From Candidatus Peribacteraceae bacterium (GTDB lineage: Bacteria > Patescibacteriota > Gracilibacteria > Peribacterales > Peribacteraceae): a DNA stretch of 54,293 nucleotides. Each line of letters begins with the position of its first letter. Positions within the stretch are counted from its first letter, which is position 1. The position numbers were made by a program, and so were the translations under genes. The notes beneath the pieces are model-generated. The model was given only the letters and a program-made list of their open reading frames with translations. It was not told where the DNA came from and did no database searches. Location: contig JASMHZ010000004.1 in assembly GCA_030750465.1 (NCBI GenBank), positions 1 to 54,293 of the forward strand, given 5' to 3'. Shown here piece after piece: positions 17,846-27,191 of the stretch.

Positions 17846-19825
17846 ATGCCTAAGACAACACCATTCAAGCTCGTTTCCGACTTTAAACCTACTGGTGATC
17901 AACCAAAAGCCATCGAACAGCTTATCAAGGGTTTAAATAACGGAGAGCGTCACCAGACATTACTGGGAGCAACTGGTACAGGAAAGACATTTACTATGGC
18001 GAATGTAATTCAGGAAGTTCAACGTCCGACTCTTGTTCTTGTGCACAACAAAACTCTGGCTGCTCAGTTGTGTTCAGAGTTTAACATGTTCTTCCCGAAC
18101 AATGCGATCAGTTACTTCGTTTCGTACTATGATTATTATCAACCCGAAGCATATATGCCCGCGACGGATACTTATATAGAGAAGGATGCATCAATTAACG
18201 AGGAGATAGAAAAGTTCAGGCATGCTGCCACTTACAACCTCCTCACTCGTCGTGATGTTTTGATCGTTGCATCAGTCAGTTGCATCTACGGTCTTGGAAG
18301 CGTCGCTGATTATGAAGCAATGGCAATAACACTCAAGCGTGGTGAAGCAGTACAGCGTGATCAGCTTCTCAGGCGCCTCACGGACATACAATACAAACGC
18401 AGTGGGCTTGAGTTCAAACAAGGAATGTTCCATGTACTTGGTGACACAGTAGAAGTATTTCCTCCCGCTGGCGACACGGTAATAAGAATGGAAATGCCGT
18501 ATGATGAAATAGAAGTAATTCAAGAAGTGGACAGCTTCACCGGCGAACTCATCACCGATCTAAATGAAGTGAATATTTTCCCTGCAGTTCACACGGTTAC
18601 AACACAGGAAAAGATCGACAAAGCATCAGATGAAATCCTCAAAGATCTGGATGTGAGGGAGAAAGAATTGCTTGATGCAGGAGAAAATTCAAAAGCAGAG
18701 CGTCTCCGCCAACGAACTGAATATGATTTGGAAATGCTTAAGGAAACCGGATATTGCTCAGGCATTGAAAACTACAGTCGTTATCTTGCCGGCAACAAGC
18801 CAGGCATGCCTCCATCAACTCTCCTAGATTACTTCCCGGATGACTTCCTTCTATTCGTAGACGAGTCACACATTTCAGTTCCACAAGTTGGAGGAATGTA
18901 TGAAGGAAATTTCAGCCGAAAGAAAACTTTGGTCGACTTCGGTTTTCGCCTTCCCAGTTCGCATGATAATCGTCCGCTTAAGTTCAAAGAATTCGAGGAG
19001 CACATAAAACAAGCAATTTATGTCTCTGCCACTCCCGGCAAATATGAATATGCAAACACTCCGAAAGATTTGATAGCGGAACAGATAATTCGTCCAACAG
19101 GACTTCTGGATCCTGTGATTACAGTAAAGTCTTCCAAAGGACAGATTAACGATGTTATTAAGGAGATTGATGCAACTATTAAGCGAGGCGAGCGCGTACT
19201 TATCACGACGCTTACAAAAAAGATGTCAGAGAAGCTTACAGACTATCTGAAAGAAGCTGACTACAAAGTAAGATACTTACACAGCGATGTGGAAACTTTG
19301 GAAAGGATAGAAATACTCAGGCAACTTAGAACCGGAGAGATCGATATCTTAGTTGGAATTAACTTGCTTCGTGAAGGACTGGATCTGCCCGAAGTCAGTT
19401 TCATTGCAATTTTAGATGCGGACAAACAAGGTTTCCTCCGTTCACGCGATGCATTGATTCAAACAATCGGACGCTGTGCCAGAAATATCAATGGGCATGT
19501 GACTTTATACGGCAGTAAAACTTCGGATGCTATGAAAGCAGCGATTGAGGAAACTGACCGCCGTCGAACAATCCAAGAAGCCTACAACAAGAAGCACAGC
19601 ATCACTCCTCAATCCATTGTAAAAGCCATTCATGATATTGCAGAGGAGAGCCGTAAAGCCGAGCTCAAACGTCCGCGCAGAAGACATGACAAGATTCCAG
19701 CTGACGAGAAGAAGAGACTTATGGAAGAGCTCGAGGAACAAATGGATCTGGCTTCGCAAAACTTAGAGTTCGAGAAGGCTGCTGACCTTAGAGACGAGAT
19801 AGAACTGCTAAGGAGGGGAGAATGA
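17846..19825 (+). CDS. uvrB: excinuclease ABC subunit B
   Basis: GDQPKAIEQL, LLGATGTGKTFTMANVI, FVSYYDYYQPEAYMPATDTYIEKDASINEEI, LREGLDLPEVSFIAILDADKQGFLRS. Confidence 0.98.
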   Translation: MPKTTPFKLVSDFKPTGDQPKAIEQLIKGLNNGERHQTLLGATGTGKTFTMANVIQEVQRPTLVLVHNKTLAAQLCSEFNMFFPNNAISYFVSYYDYYQPEAYMPATDTYIEKDASINEEIEKFRHAATYNLLTRRDVLIVASVSCIYGLGSVADYEAMAITLKRGEAVQRDQLLRRLTDIQYKRSGLEFKQGMFHVLGDTVEVFPPAGDTVIRMEMPYDEIEVIQEVDSFTGELITDLNEVNIFPAVHTVTTQEKIDKASDEILKDLDVREKELLDAGENSKAERLRQRTEYDLEMLKETGYCSGIENYSRYLAGNKPGMPPSTLLDYFPDDFLLFVDESHISVPQVGGMYEGNFSRKKTLVDFGFRLPSSHDNRPLKFKEFEEHIKQAIYVSATPGKYEYANTPKDLIAEQIIRPTGLLDPVITVKSSKGQINDVIKEIDATIKRGERVLITTLTKKMSEKLTDYLKEADYKVRYLHSDVETLERIEILRQLRTGEIDILVGINLLREGLDLPEVSFIAILDADKQGFLRSRDALIQTIGRCARNINGHVTLYGSKTSDAMKAAIEETDRRRTIQEAYNKKHSITPQSIVKAIHDIAEESRKAELKRPRRRHDKIPADEKKRLMEELEEQMDLASQNLEFEKAADLRDEIELLRRGE

Positions 19826-19876
19826 AATGTCTATTTTTCTTGACTAACTGGTAAATATGGTTAGGATGCTTTTCCT

Positions 19877-20299
19877 ATGCTTAAAATAGCAAATTTAGCT
19901 CTTATTGGAATCTTCTCATTCGCACTATTCGCCTCCTCAGCGTCTGCTTATTTCCGCGCGCCGGATACAATCTCTTATGGTACGCATCCATGGGATGTAC
20001 GCCCCAGAAGGCATTATGAGTATTCGAAAATCGATCCTTACCGCTACAGCAAGGATTACTTCTACATGCATCCAGACAGATCCAAAACACACGCTCTACA
20101 TCCATATCATAGGGACAGATACTACGCTCCTCCCATAGATCCAGAAGTTGCCAGGTATTCGAGCAGAAGGATTTCGGATGTTCAATATTCCGAGGTTCGC
20201 GCTTATGTTCCCAAAGTAGATCGGCTGACTTACTGTGATTCGTATTCATTCCGAAGGCCTAGTTATAGGATTCCTCCTTATCAGTATTTTTGTAGATAA
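19877..20299 (+). CDS. secreted Tyr/Arg/Pro-rich protein of unknown function
   Basis: Signal peptide ANLALIGIFSFALFASSASA then Tyr/Arg/Pro-rich mature region. Confidence 0.6.
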   Translation: MLKIANLALIGIFSFALFASSASAYFRAPDTISYGTHPWDVRPRRHYEYSKIDPYRYSKDYFYMHPDRSKTHALHPYHRDRYYAPPIDPEVARYSSRRISDVQYSEVRAYVPKVDRLTYCDSYSFRRPSYRIPPYQYFCR

Positions 20300-20317
20300 C
20301 TGACAACACGCTTCACT

Positions 20318-20417
20318 CTCAACAATCGACAATCAACAATCGACAGTTAATCATTGGCATAGTTGTTGATTGTTGACAGCCCCGCGAATGCGGGACGTGT
20401 TGATTGTCGATTGTTAT
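20318..20417. repeat. intergenic word hairpin with nested GC hairpin
   Basis: CAACAATCGACAATCAACAATCGACA ... TGTTGATTGTTGACAGCCCCGCGAATGCGGGACGTGTTGATTGTCGATTGTT. Confidence 0.9.
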
Positions 20418-21265
20418 TCCCCCCATATCTCCACTGCTCCTCGATACCCCTCCGGTGTCCCGGTATCTATTCTCGTGCCTTTACATTCGTATCCAAAAAT
20501 TGGAACGGATCCTATTTGCGATTTAAGAGCATCAACTAATCGGATTTCTCCCTGCACCAGATCTCGCTTCGCTCGCTCGGTGCAGGGCAAGCCACTAATA
20601 TCCTGAAGAGCATCTAATGTAGATTTGGATATCAGAAACCTTCCGACTACTCCAAGTGTTGATGGAGCCTCCTCGGGCGAAGGTTTTTCTACAAGGTCAT
20701 TTACTTTCTTTAATCTCGAATCACTCTCATGCTCTTCACCAACATCAATAATTCCGTAACGCGGCGCGAGGGAACGATCGATATTTTCGAGTGCAATTAA
20801 TACTCCTTCATCCCCCATCAGTTCATAAGCTTTTTTGAGTTGTGTAAGTCCTCCTTCATCTCCCACAAAAAGATCGTCTCCAAACAAGATTGCAACTGGC
20901 TCACTTTCGACCCAATCAGCTGCTTGCAGTATCGCATGGCCGTCTCCGTGCTGTTCGTCTTGGTAGACTGTTTGAAAATTAACAGAGTCATATCGTTTAA
21001 GGTCTTCCAGACAATTCAATTTGCCTCGTGCCCCAAGCTCAGCTTCTAGCTTCGGGTCATTTTCAAAGTATTCTGATATCAACTCCTTTCCTTTGCTGAT
21101 TACAAAGCAAACATCAGTAATGCCTGCGTCCATGCATTCGCTGACCAAATGGGCAATGATAGGCTGATTGCCAAGAGGAAGGAGTTCCTTTGGGACAGTC
21201 TTGCTCCAAGGCAGGAAACGAGTCCCTAATCCAGCTGCCGGCAATATTGCCTGTTTTAGATTCAT
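20414..21265 (-). CDS. galU: UTP--glucose-1-phosphate uridylyltransferase (with palindromic insertion)
   Basis: MNLKQAILPAAGLGTRFLPWSKTVPKELLPLGNQPIIAHLVSE; GEIRLVDAL. Confidence 0.93.
   Translation of the reverse strand: MNLKQAILPAAGLGTRFLPWSKTVPKELLPLGNQPIIAHLVSECMDAGITDVCFVISKGKELISEYFENDPKLEAELGARGKLNCLEDLKRYDSVNFQTVYQDEQHGDGHAILQAADWVESEPVAILFGDDLFVGDEGGLTQLKKAYELMGDEGVLIALENIDRSLAPRYGIIDVGEEHESDSRLKKVNDLVEKPSPEEAPSTLGVVGRFLISKSTLDALQDISGLPCTERAKRDLVQGEIRLVDALKSQIGSVPIFGYECKGTRIDTGTPEGYRGAVEIWGE
20550..20587. repeat. palindromic element inside galU
   Basis: CCCTGCACC-agatctcgcttcgctcgctc-GGTGCAGGG, 9-bp perfect stem. Confidence 0.75.
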
Positions 21266-21364
21266 CAGAGGAATTCTAGGGATATTAAACTGACGTGGAA
21301 ACGAAAATCTTGCGAAAAACTCCAAAATTCTATATAATGATCTGAATCATTCATACAAAAATCC

Positions 21365-21631
21365 ATGTCTCCTCAAGATGAATTAACAAAAGTCCAGAAT
21401 TTATATCTGATGCAGATGGATGTTTGGAAGGTGCTTGATGGCAGAATTAGAAGTCCTCAGAAAGTTGAAGAGGCGCGAAAGTGTATCAGGCAATTTAAAA
21501 AGCTCTTAAAAGAAGTTGATTGGAAATATATGGGCGGGGAGGATGTATACAATGAGCTTAGACAGATGGCGGATGAGGCGGATATGGAGCTGAAAAAAAT
21601 CATTAAAAGAAGGGAAGAGAGAAAGAACTGA
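21365..21631 (+). CDS. hypothetical protein, charged, 88 aa
   Basis: ORF between galU and hsp20. Confidence 0.55.
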   Translation: MSPQDELTKVQNLYLMQMDVWKVLDGRIRSPQKVEEARKCIRQFKKLLKEVDWKYMGGEDVYNELRQMADEADMELKKIIKRREERKN

Positions 21632-21747
21632 AGAAAGAGGAAAAGAAAGAAAGAACTAAAAGAAGGATAAAGGAAAAAGATTTTAAATATGAAAGCTTTT
21701 ATTCTTTTAATCTTCCTTCCTTTCTTCCCTTCTTCCTTCCTTTTTTC
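21632..21747. repeat. intergenic purine/pyrimidine word hairpin
   Basis: GAAGAAAGAGGAAAAGAAAGAAAG... / ...CTTCCTTCCTTTCTTCCCTTCTTCC. Confidence 0.75.
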
Positions 21748-22226
21748 TAAGATCCCTCAATTCTCACAATCTTCACTTTCTCTTCTTTCGGAATAATTAT
21801 TTTGAGTATTGAGTCTTTGCTGAATGTTGCTTTAACTTTCTTCGGATCAATTGTGCATGGCAGAGTGACAGATCTTGCAAACTCTCCCCAGAAGCATTCT
21901 TGAATGTAATACTGATCTTCTGGAATCTCATCGGTTAATTTTCTAGTTCCGCGAATTGTCAAAACTTTTTCATCAACCTCGATATCCAAATCATTTAAGC
22001 TTACTCCGGCAATTGGAGCGCGGACTATGTAGTAGCCATCTTGTTCGTAAATATCAACTGCGATCTGGCCTTTTGCACTTGCTTGTGATGTGCTTCCTTT
22101 AGATTGAGTAGAAGGTTCGGTTTTCTCCTCAACTTCATTAAACCCAAAACCCCCAGATTCTTCCGGTGTGGTTTGAGGAAGATCTTGTCCAAACGAAAAT
22201 ATTCCGTGGAAGGGAGAAGGGTTCAT
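21747..22226 (-). CDS. Hsp20/alpha-crystallin family small heat-shock protein
   Basis: YIVRAPIAGVSLNDLDIEVDEKVLTIRGTRK..CFWGEFARSVTLPCTIDPKKVKATFSKDSILKIIIPK. Confidence 0.92.
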   Translation of the reverse strand: MNPSPFHGIFSFGQDLPQTTPEESGGFGFNEVEEKTEPSTQSKGSTSQASAKGQIAVDIYEQDGYYIVRAPIAGVSLNDLDIEVDEKVLTIRGTRKLTDEIPEDQYYIQECFWGEFARSVTLPCTIDPKKVKATFSKDSILKIIIPKEEKVKIVRIEGS

Positions 22227-22326
22227 GTTCCGGCAATCGTACTACTTTTTGGGTGTGTAATGCAAAAATATGGTGTTGCAAATGTTAGAATTCAATGAAA
22301 TGAATGTTGTGATAAATACGATGTAA

Positions 22327-22453
22327 TTTTCAATTTTCAATTTAGAATTTGCATTCAAGGCCCAATGATCAATTTCCAAACTTCTTTATTGCAGGAATTG
22401 AGCATTGGATTTTGAAAATTGAATGTAAATTGATAATTGCAAATTGAAAATTA
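22327..22453. repeat. intergenic word hairpin
   Basis: TTTTCAATTTTCAATTTAGAATTTGCATTCAA ... TTGAAAATTGAATGTAAATTGATAATTGCAAATTGAAAATT. Confidence 0.85.
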
Positions 22454-22455
22454 CT

Positions 22456-23070
22456 ATGTTTACCACTAGCATCTCTTCAATGCTTGAATCACTTATCATT
22501 TGGCTAGTCCAAACAATAGGAACGCTCGGTTATCCGGGGATAGTGCTTCTTATGGCTTTGGAAAGTTCATTTTTCCCTTTTCCAAGCGAAGTAGTAATAG
22601 TTCCTGCTGGATATTTGGCACAACAAGGACAGATGCATTTGGGGATGGTTGTAGGAATGGGAATACTAGGTTCACTCATCGGAGCATGGGTTAACTATTA
22701 CATTGCAATAACAATCGGCAGGAAAGCACTTCTAAAATGGGGTAATTGGTTTTTGTTGCCACCAGAAAAGTTCATGAAGGTTGAATCGTATTTAAAAAAA
22801 CATGGAGAGATTGGAACATTTATTGGTCGATTAATTCCAGTCATCAGACAATACATTTCTTTCCCTGCTGGAGTTGCCAAAATGCCCATTGGAAAATTTT
22901 CAGTTTACACAGGATTAGGTGCGGGGCTTTGGGTGACTATTCTTGCCCTTATCGGATACTTTGTTGGAGAGAATGAAGAGGTGGTGGCACAGTGGAGCCA
23001 GACGGCGATGTTCTGGCTAATTGCTGGATGCATTGTTCTTGTTTTGGGTTATTGGAAACTGAGGAAGTGA
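22456..23070 (+). CDS. DedA family membrane protein
   Basis: LGYPGIVLLMALESSFFPFPSEVVIVPAGYLA; FIGRLIPVIRQYISFPAGVAKM. Confidence 0.93.
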   Translation: MFTTSISSMLESLIIWLVQTIGTLGYPGIVLLMALESSFFPFPSEVVIVPAGYLAQQGQMHLGMVVGMGILGSLIGAWVNYYIAITIGRKALLKWGNWFLLPPEKFMKVESYLKKHGEIGTFIGRLIPVIRQYISFPAGVAKMPIGKFSVYTGLGAGLWVTILALIGYFVGENEEVVAQWSQTAMFWLIAGCIVLVLGYWKLRK

Positions 23071-23142
23071 AAAGTTAAAAGGTAAAAATTAAAAGTTTAT
23101 TTAAAAAAGCACTTTTCACTATTCACTTTTAACTTTTAACTA
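23070..23142. repeat. intergenic word hairpin
   Basis: GTGAAAAGTTAAAAGGTAAAAATTAAAAG / CTTTTCACTATTCACTTTTAACTTTTAACT. Confidence 0.8.
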
Positions 23143-23158
23143 CATATCATTTACTAAG

Positions 23159-23968
23159 ATGACTATTACGCAAGCATTGTTCTTAGGAATAATCCAAGGT
23201 CTAACCGAATTTCTTCCAGTCTCCAGCTCTGGGCACTTGGTTATACTTGAATCATTTCTAAACATTGATATTGGATCGAAGTCTCTTATGGGTTTTGACG
23301 TTATCCTTCATGCGGGAACATTAGTCGGACTATTAATCATTTACGGTGCTGTGTGGTTTAAAATGTTTAGATCATTCTTTAGTACAGATATTCCCTCCTT
23401 GCCGGGAATGACAGGGGAATACCGTACATTATTCCTATCTTTGATGGTGGCGACGATTCCTGCAGTTCTCGTAGGCGTATTGCTAGCTGATTTGATTGTC
23501 GACTCATTTAGATCAACAACAACAGTTGGTATGGGGCTGATAGTTACAGCATTGGTGTTAATATTGGGAGAACGGTGTCCGCAGAAACACCTAACTTCCG
23601 ATTTAGAGCGCCTAAGAGCACTTTGGATAGGTATGGCACAGGCGTGCGCCCTTATACCCGGCTTATCACGCTCAGGACTTACTATGGGAGCAGGAAGGAT
23701 GACGGGAATGTCGCGCAGAAATGCGCTGGACTTCTCTTTTTTGATGGCAGTGCCGGTAATTGCAGGTGCAACCCTTTTAACACTTATTGATTCTTTCGCA
23801 GGAACACTCGAATTACCTGCATTGTCGGCTGTACTCACAGGATTTTTCTCATCTTTGATAGTAAGCGTAGTTTCAATACTCTTTTTACGTGCTTGGATTA
23901 TCAAAAGAAGCTTGAGTTGGTTTGCAGTTTATTTGATTCCGATGGGGTTGTGGTTAATAATTTTTTGA
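23159..23968 (+). CDS. uppP: undecaprenyl-diphosphatase
   Basis: ALFLGIIQGLTEFLPVSSSGHLVILE; GMAQACALIPGLSRSGLTMGAGRMTGMSR. Confidence 0.95.
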   Translation: MTITQALFLGIIQGLTEFLPVSSSGHLVILESFLNIDIGSKSLMGFDVILHAGTLVGLLIIYGAVWFKMFRSFFSTDIPSLPGMTGEYRTLFLSLMVATIPAVLVGVLLADLIVDSFRSTTTVGMGLIVTALVLILGERCPQKHLTSDLERLRALWIGMAQACALIPGLSRSGLTMGAGRMTGMSRRNALDFSFLMAVPVIAGATLLTLIDSFAGTLELPALSAVLTGFFSSLIVSVVSILFLRAWIIKRSLSWFAVYLIPMGLWLIIF

Positions 23969-24096
23969 TCAAACAAAGTTTGTGGTGAGTAATACTTTTG
24001 TACGAAAAGCAACTAACTCAACTTTTTTCTCTTGCTCACCGAGAACTTGCAAGTACAATGCCTCCCACCACTTAGAGATTTTTCCCCCCACCATTC

Positions 24097-24321
24097 ATGT
24101 CAACAGCAGTGCTAAAAAATTCTATACGTCGTCTTCGTTTCGATCGAAATATGACACAAGAGGAGCTTGCACTGCGAACAGGGGTTAGCAGACAAACAAT
24201 TATGAGCATTGAACGTGGACAAACTAATCCTTCGGTTCTTCTCGCATTCAAAATTTCTACTGCGCTTGAGTCTCCTTTGACTGAAGTTTTTTGGATGGAG
24301 GGGAGTCTAGTTCCGGTGTAG
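24097..24321 (+). CDS. XRE-family HTH regulator
   Basis: IRRLRFDRNMTQEELALRTGVSRQTIMSIERGQTNPSVLLAFKIS. Confidence 0.9.
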   Translation: MSTAVLKNSIRRLRFDRNMTQEELALRTGVSRQTIMSIERGQTNPSVLLAFKISTALESPLTEVFWMEGSLVPV

Positions 24322-24410
24322 ACAGGTGGTTGGTTTAGTTCGTTACTAGAATGGCCAGCAGATTAGCTGATTGGCTGATTAGCAGTTAGCTTTTGGCGAT
24401 TGGCTTTTGA

Positions 24411-24454
24411 ACGATTGTTAAATTGTCAAACTGTTAAATTGTTCGCAGAGCGAC
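24411..24454. repeat. word array, left bracket of S23 gene 2
   Basis: CGATTGTTAAATTGTCAAACTGTTAAATTGTTCGCAGAGCGA. Confidence 0.9.
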
Positions 24455-24478
24455 TCTCATACCTTTGGCTAAGAATAT

Positions 24479-24853
24479 TCACTTGTTTAGTTTGCGCATA
24501 GTAAAATTCGATAGATTGTTGATTTCTCTTGGTAATTTTTTTAGACCAGCAAAAATACTGTCATATTGCACCTGTGAGATCAGCTCTCTGCGTTTTGCCT
24601 TCTCATTCCAGTTTAAGGATTCATACGTTGACGAAAAGCTGTAATTGTAAAATTTAATTTTGTCTCTTTTAGTTCGTCTTCCAAATCCTTCAGCAATATT
24701 AGCCGCTATTGAATCCACTGAACGAACGAATTGCTCTCCTATTGTATTTTTTGCAAATCTATCCCATTCTTTTACGATATCCCACACTTCTTCTGAAAGC
24801 TTGTATGCAATTTTGTATGCACTTAGATCATTTAATTGAAGATATTTTTTCAT
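24479..24853 (-). CDS. four-helix bundle protein (S23 family)
   Basis: LNDLSAYKIAYKLSEEVWDIV..IGEQFVRSVDSIAANIAEGFGRRTKRDKIKFYNYS. Confidence 0.9.
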   Translation of the reverse strand: MKKYLQLNDLSAYKIAYKLSEEVWDIVKEWDRFAKNTIGEQFVRSVDSIAANIAEGFGRRTKRDKIKFYNYSFSSTYESLNWNEKAKRRELISQVQYDSIFAGLKKLPREINNLSNFTMRKLNK

Positions 24854-24891
24854 AGTAATCTAGAAGGTGAATAATTGGACATATATCTGTT

Positions 24892-24926
24892 TTCGCTCTG
24901 CGAACAATTTAGCAATTTAACAATCG
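24892..24926. repeat. word array, right bracket of S23 gene 2 (inverted)
   Basis: TCGCTCTGCGAACAATTTAGCAATTTAACAATCG. Confidence 0.9.
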
Positions 24927-24931
24927 TCTCT

Positions 24932-26566
24932 TTATATTCTATTTTCAACAGAAATCGAAAGTCTAAAATCTTCAATATATATCTGCGGTCTAACAATGCC
25001 ATTCCACGAATCAGTTCCCAGTCTACAAACAACGTCAACAGGCTCATTTGTATGCTCAATTAAATGTCCCAATCTGAAGCCTATTGACTTAACTCCATCG
25101 ATATTTGTTTGAAGGTGATTGCATTCAGATCCCACTTGACGTTGATATTCCATGTGAGCATTTTTAATAAGGAATATTGGTTCTCTGTTACCTTGTCCGA
25201 ATGGCTCAAGATTTTTTAGATTATTGATAAGCCCAAGCGTGATTGAAGATGCAGGTATGACTGCGTCGATATTAATTGTTGGCAAGAGATCATCGGGTTC
25301 GGTTTGTTCAAAAACATCTTTATCTAAACATTCAGAAACCTTATTAAATAGATCAGATCGGAAAGAGCAGCCGGCGGCTTGCGCGTGGCCACCGAAGTAT
25401 TGAAGAAGGTCAGAACATCGTTCTAATCCTTCTGTAATGTGATAACAGCGAGGGCTTCTGAGCGACGCGGTACACATGCCATCATGTTCACGGCCGACAA
25501 GACTTGGTTTTCCTGTCATCTCGGTCAGTTTTCCAGCTATCAAACCGACGATTCCCTGAGGAAAGTCGGCATGCATAATACTAAGAAGGGGGCCTGAAGA
25601 AGCTTTGCTTATTTCTTCAATCGCAATATTCAAAAACTCCTCAGTCTGCTTCTGTCTTATCTCGTTAAGATTATCAATAAGTTTGATTGCATCACCGCCA
25701 TCCATTAACGCTTTGAGGGCAATCATAGGATCGCCCATGCGCCCTGCGGCATTAATTCTGGGAGCTATTCTAAATCCGATATCAGTACTGGTTATATAAT
25801 TTATATTTATCCCTGATATTCTTATCAACTCAACCAGGGGACCTTCGGTTAGTTTCTTGATTGAGTTTAAGCCTTGTTTAACAAGCGTCCTGTTAAAACC
25901 TTTTAATTCCATCACATCAGCAATCATTCCCAACATGGCGAGAGCCTCGTCAGTTTGCATATCGTCCCACACACCATCCTCAAGAGCTCTTAATAAATGA
26001 TAAACAACTCCGGAGCCGGATGGATGCGGGAGTGGAAGATCGGAAAAATCAGGATGAACAATGGCTATGGCTGGAGGAATATTTTTTCCAATGTGGTGAT
26101 GATCAGTAACAATAACATCCACTCCCGCATTCTTTGCTTTCGCAATCTCGGAAACAGATCCAACACCAGAGTCGACTGTGATCAATAGATCAGTCCCTTT
26201 AGAAATAAACTCATCAATGATATGAGACTTAAGGCCGTAACCATCATTGATTCGGTGGGGGAGTCTTATATGAGGCTCAACATTATTCCGTCTAAAGAAT
26301 CGAATAAGCTGAAGCGCAGATATCACACCGTCACAATCGTAGTCTCCAAATATTCCTATAGATTCATTGGATTTGATTGCCGATCGAATTCGATCAACAG
26401 CTTTTTGCATATCATGAAATGCAAATGCATCTGGAAGTTCGCCTTCGAGAGAGGAGTCTATTCCCCGATTAGCCATTAGTTTTTTTATTAAATCTTCGCC
26501 ATTAGTTTCCAAAACCTCAGGAATAATCCATTTCTTGCCTGTGAGTGAAAGCTTGGATGTCACCAA
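24932..26566 (-). CDS. recJ: single-stranded-DNA-specific exonuclease
   Basis: IGIFGDYDCDGVISALQLIRF, LLITVDSGV, VIVTDHHHIG, GGHAQAAGCSF, LEPFGQGNREPIFL. Confidence 0.95.
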   Translation of the reverse strand: MVTSKLSLTGKKWIIPEVLETNGEDLIKKLMANRGIDSSLEGELPDAFAFHDMQKAVDRIRSAIKSNESIGIFGDYDCDGVISALQLIRFFRRNNVEPHIRLPHRINDGYGLKSHIIDEFISKGTDLLITVDSGVGSVSEIAKAKNAGVDVIVTDHHHIGKNIPPAIAIVHPDFSDLPLPHPSGSGVVYHLLRALEDGVWDDMQTDEALAMLGMIADVMELKGFNRTLVKQGLNSIKKLTEGPLVELIRISGININYITSTDIGFRIAPRINAAGRMGDPMIALKALMDGGDAIKLIDNLNEIRQKQTEEFLNIAIEEISKASSGPLLSIMHADFPQGIVGLIAGKLTEMTGKPSLVGREHDGMCTASLRSPRCYHITEGLERCSDLLQYFGGHAQAAGCSFRSDLFNKVSECLDKDVFEQTEPDDLLPTINIDAVIPASSITLGLINNLKNLEPFGQGNREPIFLIKNAHMEYQRQVGSECNHLQTNIDGVKSIGFRLGHLIEHTNEPVDVVCRLGTDSWNGIVRPQIYIEDFRLSISVENRI

Positions 26567-26927
26567 GCGAGATTAACAGTCAGAACAAGCTTGTCTATAG
26601 ATCATGAAAAAAAATTTTTGAGGGGTCCGAGTTTTCCTCTTGAACTAGGGACCTTTCCGGTTTCGCACCAAAGCGGAACAAGACGGGTTCGTAAGTAACC
26701 ATTGAGTTTAGATGCACCCTCCCCCCCTGGGGTGGGTAATGCAATGGGTGGTGGGGCAGTAGTTATATATAATGCTAGTTTGAAATTCTCGGTCAATACC
26801 ATTTCAAAATTTTCTGTCACACATCTCTACTTATAAGCTTACACTAGGGCTGAAATAGGCTTCATGCCAAAGCGGAACAGGCAACTTAATTGACCTCGTC
26901 GACGTTTCCATCGACGGGGGGAGTCAA

Positions 26928-27098
26928 TCACAAGCAGGCCCACGTAATGATGGCCCCCCAAAAGAGGACGCATCCGAGGACCATGCTGACTATTGCCCTC
27001 TTCTCTCCTTCTTCACTGCCGCACGTCATCGCGCGGACAAGCGACCCTGAACAGGTCGCATAACCGGCGATTGTTACGACACCAAGAGCAATTGTCAT
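26928..27098 (-). CDS. 56-aa small membrane protein (not in ORF track)
   Basis: MTIALGVVTIAGYATCSGSLVRAMTCGSEEGEKRAIVSMVLGCVLFWGAIITWACL*, followed by CGTCGA/TCGACG hairpin. Confidence 0.55.
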   Translation of the reverse strand: MTIALGVVTIAGYATCSGSLVRAMTCGSEEGEKRAIVSMVLGCVLFWGAIITWACL

Positions 27099-27191
27099 CG
27101 GACATTATTCCTTAAACAAGTCAGTAAATGTGAAAGACGCAAGTATATTATAAAGCAATATGAGAAATAAGCAAGTAGTAGTCAATTGTGC

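Noticed and set aside
23341-23904. 187-aa ORF antisense to uppP
   Set aside because: Antisense to a well-supported gene; no recognisable motifs.
24479-24853. S23-like proteins as accessory (Avd) proteins of a diversity-generating retroelement
   Set aside because: No reverse transcriptase or template/variable repeat pair was found in the window.
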